This document shows, one piece after another, positions 47,521-58,690 of a DNA stretch of 64,000 nucleotides (within the stretch, counting starts at the first letter, position 1; every line of letters begins with the position of its first letter). Made by a program: the position numbers and the translations under genes. A model generated the notes under the pieces. That model saw nothing but the letters and a program-made list of their open reading frames with translations, was not told the DNA's origin and ran no database searches. The DNA comes from Dracaena cambodiana (Eukaryota; Streptophyta; Magnoliopsida; Asparagales; Asparagaceae), in contig JAYEPQ010000012.1 in the NCBI GenBank assembly GCA_036321105.1, forward strand, positions 19,857,491 through 19,921,490, written 5' to 3'.

Positions 47521-48396
47521 ATGAGTCAATTTTTAATCCGTCCTATACAAAATTTTGAATTAAAAATAAAAAAAATTTAATTTTCTAATTCAAAATTTTG
47601 TATATGGAGAGTCAAAATTTTGCATGTGGACACGTCCATTACCATCACCAGCTTGAAAGGAGCGGCTAAGAGTGAGCATGGTTGGTTTTGGTTCAGTTTG
47701 TACTAATTTTTACAAAAATGAACTGAACCGATTAGGAATGAGAACGAAAACCGTTCAATTTAGTTTGGTTAGATTATTTGGTTCCACTTTTTTAAATAAA
47801 ATTTATTTAAAATTATAATTTTAATTGTTTTAGTAAGTATATATCTTCAAGATTTCCAATTAATATTAAATATATTTATAGGGTCGAGATCATAATCAAA
47901 AAGAAAATTTTTAAAAAGGATTATTAGAGATATTGGAAATGAACTGCAGCTCAGATAACTTGCTTGAGCTGTCAGCTCATTTCCATTTTTCTCATATATA
48001 TATATATATATGTATTAATATATATGTATGTATGATTATATGTATGTATATGTATATATCTTTGTATATATATATATATAATTTTTAAATAATTTGACTG
48101 GTTTGACTCGTTTTTGGGTCTCAAATTTGAAACTAAAACTGAACAAAATATTTTGATTCGGACATCTCCTTATTCAAGTGGATTCAAGTAATTTATTTCA
48201 GTTTTAATCCAGCCGCTATTCACTGGAAGCAGAATTTCATTCCTAAAATTAAATGACACACTTACAATAATTATAAAATTATTTGATAGATGTACTTACT
48301 AAATTGGTGGGTGCCTCTCTACGGAAAAGCTAAATAAATGGCGGTATGTCCGTATCGGTCCCAAACCCATACATGGGAAATTCTAAATGCGCACCT
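47521..48396. repeat. Direct duplication D2 (partner 44029-44793)
   Basis: Same orientation as D1, with many substitutions. At 47880-47998 it holds an extra piece (GGGTCGAGATCATAATCAAA ... GAGCTGTCAGCTCATTTCC) that matches 22090-22200, showing an insertion after the duplication or loss from D1. Confidence 0.87.
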
Positions 48397-48488
48397 CATT
48401 TTACTTAGCTTCCAATAGAAAAGTGATTTACAACACAGGGGAAAATGGTGCTCACAAAGCAAAATGTGGTGCGCATTTAGAATTTCCC
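48375..48488. mobile_element. MITE, 114 bp, in the Aquarius promoter
   Basis: Perfect inverted termini of 21 bp, GGGAAATTCTAAATGCGCAC(C) and (G)GTGCGCATTTAGAATTTCCC. Flanks CCATACAT and CCAAACAT match at 7 of 8 positions. It ends 130 bp before the Aquarius start codon. Confidence 0.88.
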
Positions 48489-48562
48489 CCAAACATGGAT
48501 TGGGTCTTATTAAGCGTTCCTCCCCCTCAACCTCAAAATCAAACCCCGGCAAAACCCGAACA

Positions 48563-48590
48563 AAACCCTAATCCTCTCCTCCATATAAAA
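48563..48590 (+). promoter_or_regulatory. Telo-box and TATA-like element of Aquarius gene
   Basis: AAACCCTAA at 48563-48571 is a telo-box, common in promoters of plant housekeeping genes. CCATATAAAA at 48581-48590 resembles a TATA box, but it stands only about 30 bases before the ATG, so the leader would be extremely short or transcription starts elsewhere. Confidence 0.5.
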
Positions 48591-48618
48591 CCCTGATCCC
48601 TTCACACCACCGGCGACC

Positions 48619-51600
48619 ATGCCGAAGGTCTATGGCATCGGCACCTTCGACTTCCGCCGCCACCGCGTGGCGGAGTACGCCGCCGACAACCTCAACTTCG
48701 ACCCTCCACCACCGCCGCCGGAAAGCATCCCCTCGTCCACCCTATCGAGCTCCATCACTCTCGTCGAGATCCAGCGGGATCGCCTCACCAAGATCGCCGC
48801 TGCGAACTGGCTGAAGACCGCCGGGTCCGAGAGCCCCTCAGATCGAAAGTTCGATCCGGAGCTCGTGAAGGAGATCTATGAGTCCGAGCTCCTCGTTTCG
48901 GGCGGGAGGAAGACGGTGCCGCTTCAGAGAGTGATGATTCTGGAAGTCAGCCAGTATTTGGAGAATTACTTGTGGCCGAATTTTGATCCCGAGACAGCGA
49001 CGTTCGAACACGTAATGTCCATGATTCTTATGGTCAACGAGAAGGTAATGATCTGACAAGATTGAAATTTTATTCAATTTCTCTTAGTTTCCCCCCCCAA
49101 AATTTGTCTTTTGGACTGTGGTTGCAGTTTCGGGAGAATGTGGCAGCGTGGATTTGTTTTTATGATCGGAGGGATGCGTTTAAAGGGTTCTTGCAGAGGG
49201 TTCTTCGGCTCAAGGAGCAGGTTGGTATTAAATATTCTTATTTGAGTGCATAACTGTGATTCCATTTGTTTATTATACGCTTTTCCTTTATGGTTGTTTT
49301 AGAAACTATGGGATTGGTTGCAGTTTAAGTTACAAGTCATTCAAATCTAGATGGTTCACCAAAAAAATGGGGTGAAAAAAATATCTCTTCAGGACAATGA
49401 GAACCTAAAATAGAGGCTAAAATTCCTTCAAAATTATGAACTACATAACTTAACTCAATTATTGCAATGTGATAACCGCCTACACCAATCTCCATGTATT
49501 GTTAAACAGAGCCAACTCTAAACCTTCTGCCTACAATACTAAACAGCCAACTCTATTTTGTAGGTCCACATTCAATAAGCTTGTTGAGATGTTTATATTG
49601 TACTGATGCATTGATCTGAGCCAGATCAAGCACTTCTTGCATAGTTCGCTTCCCTTATGATGACTTAACTTTCTTTCTGTCACTACCGTCACAATTCCGG
49701 TCATCATTGTCATCTTCTATGTTGTGATAGAATTTTATGCCACTGAAATACCATTTTACTGTATTTGAATTAGTTTGTTGGGCCAAGGCCAAAAGCTTTT
49801 GAGTCTGGGCCTTATCCTATTGCTAGCAACATTGACTGAAGCCATATCTATCTGGAACCATATATTATGAAATGAACTACTTGTTTCAAATTCCAGAAAG
49901 GGTTCTAGCCGGTGACATGCAACTTGCCTAGGCATAGGTAGGAAAGTTTTTGTATTTGATGTTTGGCTATATAGCCAAGCACCGCCATATGTTACTGAGG
50001 AGCTTGCTTGAGGCGCTTAGGTGAGCACCTTAGGCGACGGAGGCAAGGCACAAAGAGTTAGCTGTTTAGGGGGCTTTTATTTGAAATCCCTGTTAACTTT
50101 ATTTTTTATACTCTTTTTTGGCGACTATTATTATAGGAGGGTTTGAAATGGGGTACAAATATAATCTGAATGAAAGAATTTTTTTGGTGATGTGTGACCC
50201 AAATGTATAACGAGCTTCTTTGTTTTTTTCTCCTTTTCTTTCAATTTTTATATTATGTAACTTTTTGATATTTAATTGCTTGATTCCATATAAGATATCT
50301 TATAATTTTAGCTATTATGTGATTTTACTGCTAAGTATATGGTCATAAGTTTTTGTAAATGATAAACAATTTATTTTTTGAGACCTTTGATATTGTGCTT
50401 CTAGTATTGTATATGTTCATTATTTTGCAAATATAGTATTACTAATTACCTATGTTTTAAAACATAATTCCCTTATGTCTACTGTCTAGGAGCATGCTGT
50501 ATGATGCATAAATGGATCATATGGTAATTAAACAGATTATGCAAAAGTGAATATTTACTATATATAAATATAATAATACTTACGTATACATATATTAAAT
50601 ACTGTAGAATCCCGAAAAAATAAAAAATGCATAAAAACTATCCAAATATTGAAACTATCAAATATAAATGCTATATGAAAATCATGACTATAATGTTAAA
50701 TATTATACTTCCCACAACATCTCATATATGCCATCAAAAGTGACATTTAATCACATCTAGACATTGTTTTACATATACTATACATAGTTTAGTAATACCT
50801 ATCTGACATGTAGTTTTAAAGTTGGGTCCTTGAGTTCTCAAGCCTAACATTTAGTTATTGAAAAAAAGAGGATCTATACTCCATCACAAATAGTATTTGC
50901 TTGCACTAATAAGTAAATAAATAAAAATAATACTCAACTTTTATTTTGATTGTTCTAACATTGATTGACTGTTCTCAATCTTACATGTTTGAAGGGTTTG
51001 AGTGAATTAAAATTGATTTTTGGTTGAGGTAACTAAGAAAAAAAAACTCATACACATTATTTAATCAACGTCATTTAATAGGCCTATGCGAGCGCATAAC
51101 GGGCATATGCTTGCTTATGTAGCCTAACTGCGTAATGAGGGCATAGGCCCAAATCATTGTGTTTTTGGGGTGCTTACTATTATGCGTCCGCAAGATTAGT
51201 TCAATTTTCCAATTTTTAGAACACTACTGATTAGTATTTATTGATTAGTATTTATTAATTGGCAGTTGATAGGTGTATTTATCTTCTTTACTTAGATTGC
51301 TTTATCAACTTTAGTTTGTAAATTAGTAACGAAATGAGGTCATTAGTTGCTTTGTAATATGTGTCCTTCCTACTTTGGAAGTTACTTTCTCAACTATATT
51401 CATAATCTTTTTTGAATACCAAGATGTATACTTTATTTTAATGATATTTTTTGTGTTTCACTGTTGGTTGTTTCTTTATAAGCTGTAAACTTATATATTA
51501 ATTATAAGTATTTTTGTTAATTTTCAAAATACTTGTTACATTGCTTCACTTAGGCGAGTGTTGTTACATTGTTACCCATCACTTCCAATTAACTATTTGC

Positions 51601-54600
51601 TTGGATGCATCCTCACCCATGTAAACATGTTATTTTTTATAAACTTTTAGCCATCCATAATAGATCGATTTTTAAGCTTAAAAGTGGCTTTGGTGCCTTT
51701 GTTTGTCTTCACAAGCATAAAAGTGATTATGAAACCCTTTTTTGGTGTGCCTGAATGAGACATGTGTTTAAATAAATAAATGCTATATAATAAATTAATT
51801 ATATATGATATATTATATATATAATTATAAGTTAATTTTGCATGTACATTATTTTATCTGTATTAATAACCTATAAAAGACAACCATAATATAAGAAGTT
51901 AGAATCTTTTAAAGGAAACGATAAATTATACCAATTAATAGCCAAAGAATAGTAGGGGTGTAAATCAAGTGGGTTGGGTTGTGTTGATGGTCAACCTTAG
52001 CTCAACCTAAGTTATAAAAATCCCAACACTACCCCAAGCAGACCTACTGTTGGATTGTGATATAAGAAAACCAAATCCAAGCTATAAAAATCCTAACATT
52101 ACCCAACCTAATTTGTTGTTGGGTTGGAAGAATTTGGATTGCGTTGGTTGACATATGGTTGGACTGTGTCGGATTAAACATGCCTAATGAGCAATTCAAA
52201 ATTATAGAATTTCTACAACTGAAGATAAGAAATACAAGTATAGCAGGGTACTTGTGTGAACAAATTGTATTATGAACTCTGTGTATATATTGTTAATTAA
52301 CAAATTATAATAATATATGACAATAGAATGTAAATATTATAGTTGCATATATCGTATTGGATTTTGAAGTACTTGATATGTGATATGCTATTAATATCAG
52401 TCATGCTATCACTATTTCTGATATTTCTGATATGGTACACCTGCTATTGTTGATTTCAATACCATAAGTGATCCTTCGATATCTATTCCAATATTTTAAA
52501 CCTTGATAAATATATTCTATCACCACTACAACACATTACATCGACTATATCATAAATTATATTAATATACGACAAAAGAACTTCATATTACATTATCCAT
52601 ATCACATAAATTTAACATGTAAAGCTTGAACTAGTATGTAAAGTTTGTAGTAGTTTTGCCATCAAACTCAAGTGCCCACTAACCCTTATTAAGGGTTGGT
52701 GTGTTGTCAATTGCCTTGCGGGAAAGTGTACACAACTATTAGAGTGGGTTCTGGTTGTATGCATAATGGGCCAAATTCAGTTTAGATTCGAACTGAGTTG
52801 TGTGTGTTCACCCTAACCTAGTTCTACCTAAGAGTCATATTGGCTTTCCTCAATGCTAATCATACCAAATTCTTAAGCTCCCAACACAACAATAACCAAC
52901 GAGTGCGTTGGGTTGATCAGGTTCAAGCATGGATACTAATTGAGATACCGATACGAACGCAGGGCATGATATTTGTAAAAAATGAGAACACAGACACCGC
53001 GAACCCCAGTTCGATTCAGGCATGATACACTTTTTATTTATTGGGAGAATCCAAGTACTCTCTTGCGGATCCATGAAACAACTCTCAGAAATCTTTTTCC
53101 CTTTTGGAAGATACAGGAACGAAACAATCAACCTATTGATATCGGTAGACCAAAAAAATTCTTCCAATGTCTCATTTCTGATTCCAATGGAATTCATAGG
53201 TATAGGAAGAAGCCCCATCAAATAGAGATTTTTTCTTTCGACCATCTTTTGATGTTAATAAGAGATATAAGGACCACTACTACAAGCAGTACTATACCTT
53301 TGATCATGAAATATCAATTGTTTGTTGAACCCTGTGAATCATGATAAGCAGTACTACACCTTTGATCATGATAAAGACTCGGGTCATACATCTATTAGCT
53401 AGTAAACCATAAATCTCTCTCCCTCCATTTTATAGGTAAAATATAAAGAAGTGGTGATTATAACAGGTTATGATGTAGAATGTGAATACAGAAAATCATT
53501 TTTTCAACCATATAAACCAAACAAGAGTAATATGCACAAGAAAACATTACAGTATTACCTTATATGCTAAAAAGGTTTATAAAGATATTATCAATTTAGA
53601 AATATTTATCAACTTTCAGGCAAATTTAACTCTTTTTTTAAACACAACCTACAAGAAGTAGACACAGTGATAATGACAATGGCATTTTCTCCTTTTTTCG
53701 TCGTTCATGCCACATGACATGTCCAATACTTTTTTTGCCGTGTCTGTAGTGTGTTTGTGTGTCTCCATTGGACACATTGTGTTTGATATGGACACAACAT
53801 CCCTAGCAGTGTGTTCATATTTCTTAGGTTGTACCAAGTATATTATCGTACTTGACAACTGGAACATTTGAAATTTGAATCAATGCTTAAGAAGGTTTAA
53901 CGACAACATTTAGGTCCATGTAGAGGGTTCCTAGGTGAAGGTGGCTTTCAAGCTTTCTCGATTTGCCCATAGGTATTGAATGAGGTGTTGTTGAAATCAA
54001 AATTAGAAGGAAGTTTATTTATGCTTCGACAATATCATTATCACTCTATGCGTCGAGATACATGTAAGTTGTTTCTTTATCTTCTTTTCCTCAAGTTTCT
54101 TTTTTCTTCTTTGTTTCTTCTAGCTTTTTATTCCTCTTATTTCTTCTATTTATCTTGCTGCTGCTGCTGCTTCTTATTTTTTTAAGCTGCCGTTACATCT
54201 CTTTTGGTGCTTCTTCTCCTCTTCATGTCATCTTCTCCTTTTCTTTATTTTAAACAAAAATTGCATAGGGCTTGCATATGTGCTCTTCTTAATCATCAGG
54301 TGCCCGGTCTAGTGCCTCAAAATGCCAACCACCTATTAAATTCATTGTTGAAAATAACGCGTTATGAAACCCGTTATTTGCGTTACGTAACCTAACGGAA
54401 TCCCAACGCTACGTAACAACTGGAAATAACTCAGTGTATCGTAACAGTACGTTTTTTACGTTATTTTACGTTATATTACATAACGTTACGTTAAATTACG
54501 TTTTGCTACGTTATTTACAATTATTTTTTTTAGTAATTCATATATTGTTGTTGATTATTATTTTGATTATTAGCGAATTGTTGTAATTTTCTTAATTAAT

Positions 54601-57600
54601 TGTTGGCTTGTTTGATTGCTTTTGGAATTTCTAACTTGATAATTTAAGTTTGTTTCTTTATTCACTTGTTGTTTTTCTCGTCCGGTTGCTAAAATATTTT
54701 ACTTGTTGATTTTATTGAATTTTTAATTGAACTGAAATAAACAATCATAAATAAGATAAATTGAACATTACAAAATGTAAATTACAACAATGATAATAAT
54801 TGGAATCGAAATAAAAAATTGGAATTTTGCTTTTTTTATTTAAATGATGATTGGAATTAGGGTTGCAGACTTAATATAATTTATGAAGATATATGAAAAT
54901 TATTGTAAAACTTAATATAACATTTGAATAGATTATGTATTACAAAATAATTTTATATTTTTTAGATATTTTAAATTTATTTTTCAATTTATTAAAATTA
55001 TTTTATATGGTTTTATATTTATTTTTATTAAATAAATAGAAAATTGCATAACCTACGTTATGCGTTACGCTATTTGCGACATAACCTAACAAAGGCAAAA
55101 CGTTACGTTACCGTTATCGCTATTTTAAACATTGATTAAATTATTTATTCTATGGCAAGTAATTAAAAGTTATCTATGAATATGCAAATAAAACAGACAT
55201 GATAGAAGATTATAAAAAGCTAATTGCAGATTCATTTTCTGAATCAACTTCTGTAAAAACCAAAAATTTTATTTCATTACTATCTTGGGATAATCACAAA
55301 AAACACAGACAAGGGGAAGAGAGAGGATCGTTGAAGGAGAAAATACTCCAAAAAAAAACATTGTGAGAAGTTCCACTCTAAAAAGGCAACTGGAATAATT
55401 AGAAAGTAGAAAAACATAAATACTGACCTTTTGCCTATGAAATCCTGCCACTGACGACTTCATTCTAGGCTTTGCCATTAGAACTTTGAAGAGATAGGGC
55501 ATTGAATTTATAACTTGAAGTGGTACTATATAGGTTAGGATCTTCCTTAAAGTGGTCGTGATAGAAAATTTAGTGAGTAAAATATATTTAACGTACATAT
55601 AGTGGACATATTAAGGCGATGCTAAATCAGGTTAGCATGCTTTTTAGTGCCTTCTTTGGCTTCCTCCAATTATTGATGGCTGCAAGGGTATAATCTTAGA
55701 GGACATATGCATGCTTTGCTAAAATAGCTGCTTTTGTTACACAAGTCTTCACCATTTACTTTGCAAGGGCCAGGATAGCAAGTTGGAGATGGAATGAGAA
55801 GCGTTAATTCTTAAATAAAGCTATGACATCACAGGTGTCATGCTTTTATCATATTTCTATCTATATGATATTTAGGACACTTTTTTTAAGCCAAAAATTG
55901 ACGTGCCCAATACACCTTAACAGAATATTCTTGGCCATCTATGCCCTTCCACTACTTACAAACATATAAACTTTTAATCTTTTAGAAAAATATGTACAAA
56001 ATGAAGTACTTTAATCCATCATTTCAAGTCCATTTATTTATATATAATTTTACCATTTTAACTACTTTGCAGTGATTTAAATATCGGATATCGGTGATAT
56101 ATAGGTTGGCAAAATTCTATATCGCATATCATATATTGTATATTGGGTAGTATGTCACAATGTTTACTACATATCATGTGTCATGTCAAACATACATCTT
56201 ATAGGATGATAACTAAACATTTCATATTTAGTTGTCTAAACATGTTTAGGACCTTAAATAATATTTAAAATAGCAGTTTTCATTGAGCTTATAAACAATT
56301 ATTTGAACCTTCTCAAATCTTCGAACATAAACTAACTGAATATCCAACCTTCAAAATGCAAAAGTAAAATCAATAAATATGCTGCCTTTTCTCGCAGCTG
56401 GTGGTGTCGCTGCTTATCGGTAGAAGTTCTCACTGTTGTCTAGTTGGAGTGGTTATGAGAGGGGCTTGAGACTACTAACCGAGCCCTACATTTCATCATT
56501 ATGTATATAGGTCATCAGATTTATGAACTAAAGAGTTTTGTTAGGTTTTTCTTTTGACATAATTAAAGGAAGATATTGACATTATTGCTTACCGGGTAAT
56601 AGCTAGAAATATTGCCTTATTTACATTCATTAATCTTTTTTGGTCCAAAACCTAAATTCAGTATAAAAGTACACATATTGTATCAGTTAGGGGTAGATTA
56701 TTGAGATATCCGCTGATATATTAGTATGGCGGCTAGCCTTTAAATGTTATTAAACCCAATAAATTTAAATATATTTATTTTAAAATACTCGTATATAGAG
56801 CTATATCTTTGTGTAGATACTGGAGGTTTCCACGTCTGATACATGTTGGTTGACACTCTTGTATACAAATTTTAGCTTTTTATAATGAGTCGTTCAGGAT
56901 TTCCCAAGGTTCACATTTTAATAATGTAATAGCCTATACGATAGTTGAGTCTGATTGATCAAAGCGAATGATGATTGGGGAAAATTTGTGTTTGTGTTGA
57001 AATTTTTTATCCTTCTACTTCTATATCTTCTTTATGATTGCTATTCTGTTTTGAATAGCAATTAGAAATCTTCTTCAAACCAAAGAATCCATTGAAATAG
57101 CCAGATTTTGTCCTTGTAATATTGCAACCTAGGGATAACGTTAACATACAGAAGTTTGGAAACTCACAAATGCATGTTACCAGTTTGGGAGGAGACTCCA
57201 GATAGGACCTTGTTAGTGCCCCAAAAACTGTGTAGAAAACTGTGATACAGAAAGATGCTAGATTGCGGATACATTCATTATGTAGTGATGGTGAGATTCA
57301 AACTTAAGACCATTTAACTAAGGGAGCCATCTCTTGGCCATCGCATCTATGCACTTTTGGTCAAATTCTCTTTGTAATCAATTATTTGTAAAAATTGTAA
57401 TTCAGGAATATATTATGATGGGTTTCTCATTTTTTTGTTCTTTGAAGATCTGACCTTTAAGAGGATAGGTTTCACTTTATAGTGTGGAATCCTTCATAAT
57501 GTTTTGATTGTTTTACCTTTCTTGTAGTTTTCTATGCTGTATGAACATGTGGTTTTGTAACTATTTACTCTCAGCATTAACCACTTATATATGAAGCCTA

Positions 57601-57741
57601 GGTCAGTTTAATTATTTAATATAATAATTGTTTTATTATATTTGGATTTCTGAATTAAATTGATACTTATCTTTGTAGGGGAGAACTCTGAATATTGTGG
57701 AGAAGACTAACTACTTGCTTTTCATGATTAACGCCTTTCAG
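48619..57741 (+). CDS. AQR: Aquarius-type spliceosomal RNA helicase, first three exons (partial)
   Basis: Aquarius is an SF1-type helicase that binds introns in the spliceosome; the Arabidopsis counterpart is EMB2765/MAC7. Exon 1 is 48619-49044 (142 codons, GCGACCATGC start context), exon 2 is 49128-49220 (31 codons), exon 3 is 57679-57741 (21 codons). All borders are GT-AG in phase 0. The 194 residues match the conserved N-terminal helical region: KVYGIGTFDFRRHRVAEY, VMILEVSQYLENYLWPNFDP, FRENVAAWICFYDRRDAFKG and NIVEKTNYLLFMINAFQ. The family protein is about 1,500 residues, so most of the gene, including the helicase motifs, lies beyond the window. Intron 2 is 8,458 bp; intron 3 exceeds 6.2 kb. 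Exon 1 is GC-rich in an AT-rich setting, as in many plant first exons. No damage is visible. Confidence 0.95.
49221..52999. other. Intron 2 of Aquarius, left part
   Basis: AT-rich intronic sequence without exons. It seems to hold several worn small transposons. About 51954-52818 begins TAGGGGTGTAAATC and ends GTGTTCACCCTA, like a hAT-type MITE. The 49910-50060 and 51060-51200 regions contain TTAGGCG and GCATAGGC blocks that may be another. None could be bounded with confidence. Confidence 0.4.
53000..53346 (-). pseudogene. ycf2: Nuclear copy of plastid ycf2 fragment
   Basis: Read on the minus strand, the segment gives YFMIKGIVLLVVVVLI, then ERKNLYLMGLLPIPMNSIG, NRLIVSFLYLPKGKKISESC, DPQESTWILPINKKCIMPES and NWGSR. 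This is an internal part of the plastid protein Ycf2, with substitutions and a frame disturbance near 53315. It is about 340 bp of plastid-derived DNA inside a nuclear intron, either directly from the plastid or through mitochondrial DNA. It encodes nothing functional here. Confidence 0.88.
53285..53372. repeat. Duplicated 26-bp piece at the ycf2 edge
   Basis: AAGCAGTACTATACCTTTGA (53286-53312 region) recurs as AAGCAGTACTACACCTTTGA at 53345-53371, each followed by TCATGA. The repeat straddles the right border of the plastid insertion and may be a scar of its integration. Confidence 0.7.
53373..54334. other. Intron 2 of Aquarius, middle part
   Basis: No recognisable gene or bounded repeat. 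Pyrimidine-rich at 54060-54250. Confidence 0.4.
54335..55142. mobile_element. hAT-type MITE, 792 bp, with 8-bp target duplication
   Basis: The element is 54343-55134. ATTAAATT flanks it perfectly at 54335-54342 and 55135-55142. Termini CATTGTTGAAAATAACG and CGCTATTTTAAACATTG are inverted copies with 3 mismatches in 17. Subterminal regions are full of ACGTTACGTAA and AACGTTACG repeats in both orientations. There is no coding. Confidence 0.9.
55143..57678. other. Intron 2 of Aquarius, right part
   Basis: AT-rich with no exon visible. 56075-56160 has GATATCGGTGATATATAGG and related palindromic pieces also seen at 57975-58180 and 63040-63270, probably a worn MITE family. It ends with the acceptor ATCTTTGTAG. 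Confidence 0.45.
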
Positions 57742-58690
57742 GTATTTGAATGCCAAACGGCATCCTTCATTAAAACTGTAAAAGTTTGGATTAATGAGTA
57801 AAACTAATTTCTTGTATAGTTTCATTTATGCTCAGAGTTCTTTCCTTTATATTATTTCCTTCTCTATTAAAATTGTTTTAAAGTCTTGGGCCTAGCTTAC
57901 TGTGCAAATTCAAAAAAAATGTTATGCAAGTTGAAAGTTGCAGCTATGTACAAAGTTAATCACTACTACTGATATCATTTATGAAGGTTCTAAATATCGG
58001 ATATGGGGTTTGTATCAGATTGAGGGTTTTCATATCAGAAGGCGGGATATTGGATGATATATGAAGGATATAAACTCAATATCAGACTATTTTATTGTAA
58101 TGACACCCTCCAAAACAATAATATCAGCAGATTTATTGTTTATAGCGGCTGATATATAGACCAATGCATTTTATCACTCATCACTTGTTAGGAATCATGA
58201 TCAGCTGGAAACCATCTCCAAAAACAAATGTTTATGCTTGTACTTCATTCACAAATGATTGTTTTTGCGCATTTAAAGTTTAAACCACCAAGTTCGTGTT
58301 TTTTGTCAAAAATGGTTGGATGCATTGCCCAATAGAACCTTACATGGAATTTGAGAAAATTTTAAAATTGTCTATAAGAGGATTTTCATCATTCTTAGTT
58401 GGCATCTAATTGATGGCTGAAGGAAGGGAACATCATGGTCGCAACGAGGTTTGTCATAAGTCTTGCAGGCCAAAGGGCTAGTTATTAGAATCTATGTTAT
58501 TGGTTTTGCAATTTATGTTCAGGCAACTAAGGACCATTGAAGGCTAAATCGCTAAGTAGCTAAAGAAGAATCGAAAGTGCAAAGTTCTTGGATCGACATT
58601 GAAAGTTGGAATACAAAGAAAAGGGTAATAACTTGATGTTTCGTGGATTTTGCTTTGCTTATGAAAGTTGGAGTGAAATGAATGAAGCAG
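57742..58690. other. Intron 3 of Aquarius, left part
   Basis: Starts with the donor GTATTT after exon 3. 57975-58190 carries the AAATATCGGATATGGGG and GATATATAGACC pieces of a palindromic repeat. No next exon was found here or further right in the window. Confidence 0.45.

Noticed and set aside
51954..52818. hAT-type MITE with TAGGGGTG and CACCCTA ends
   Set aside because: The ends match only partly and no target duplication was found, so it is mentioned only within the intron description.
52982..53344. 120-codon open frame on the + strand
   Set aside because: It is the antisense shadow of the ycf2 fragment; the minus strand gives the Ycf2 sequence.
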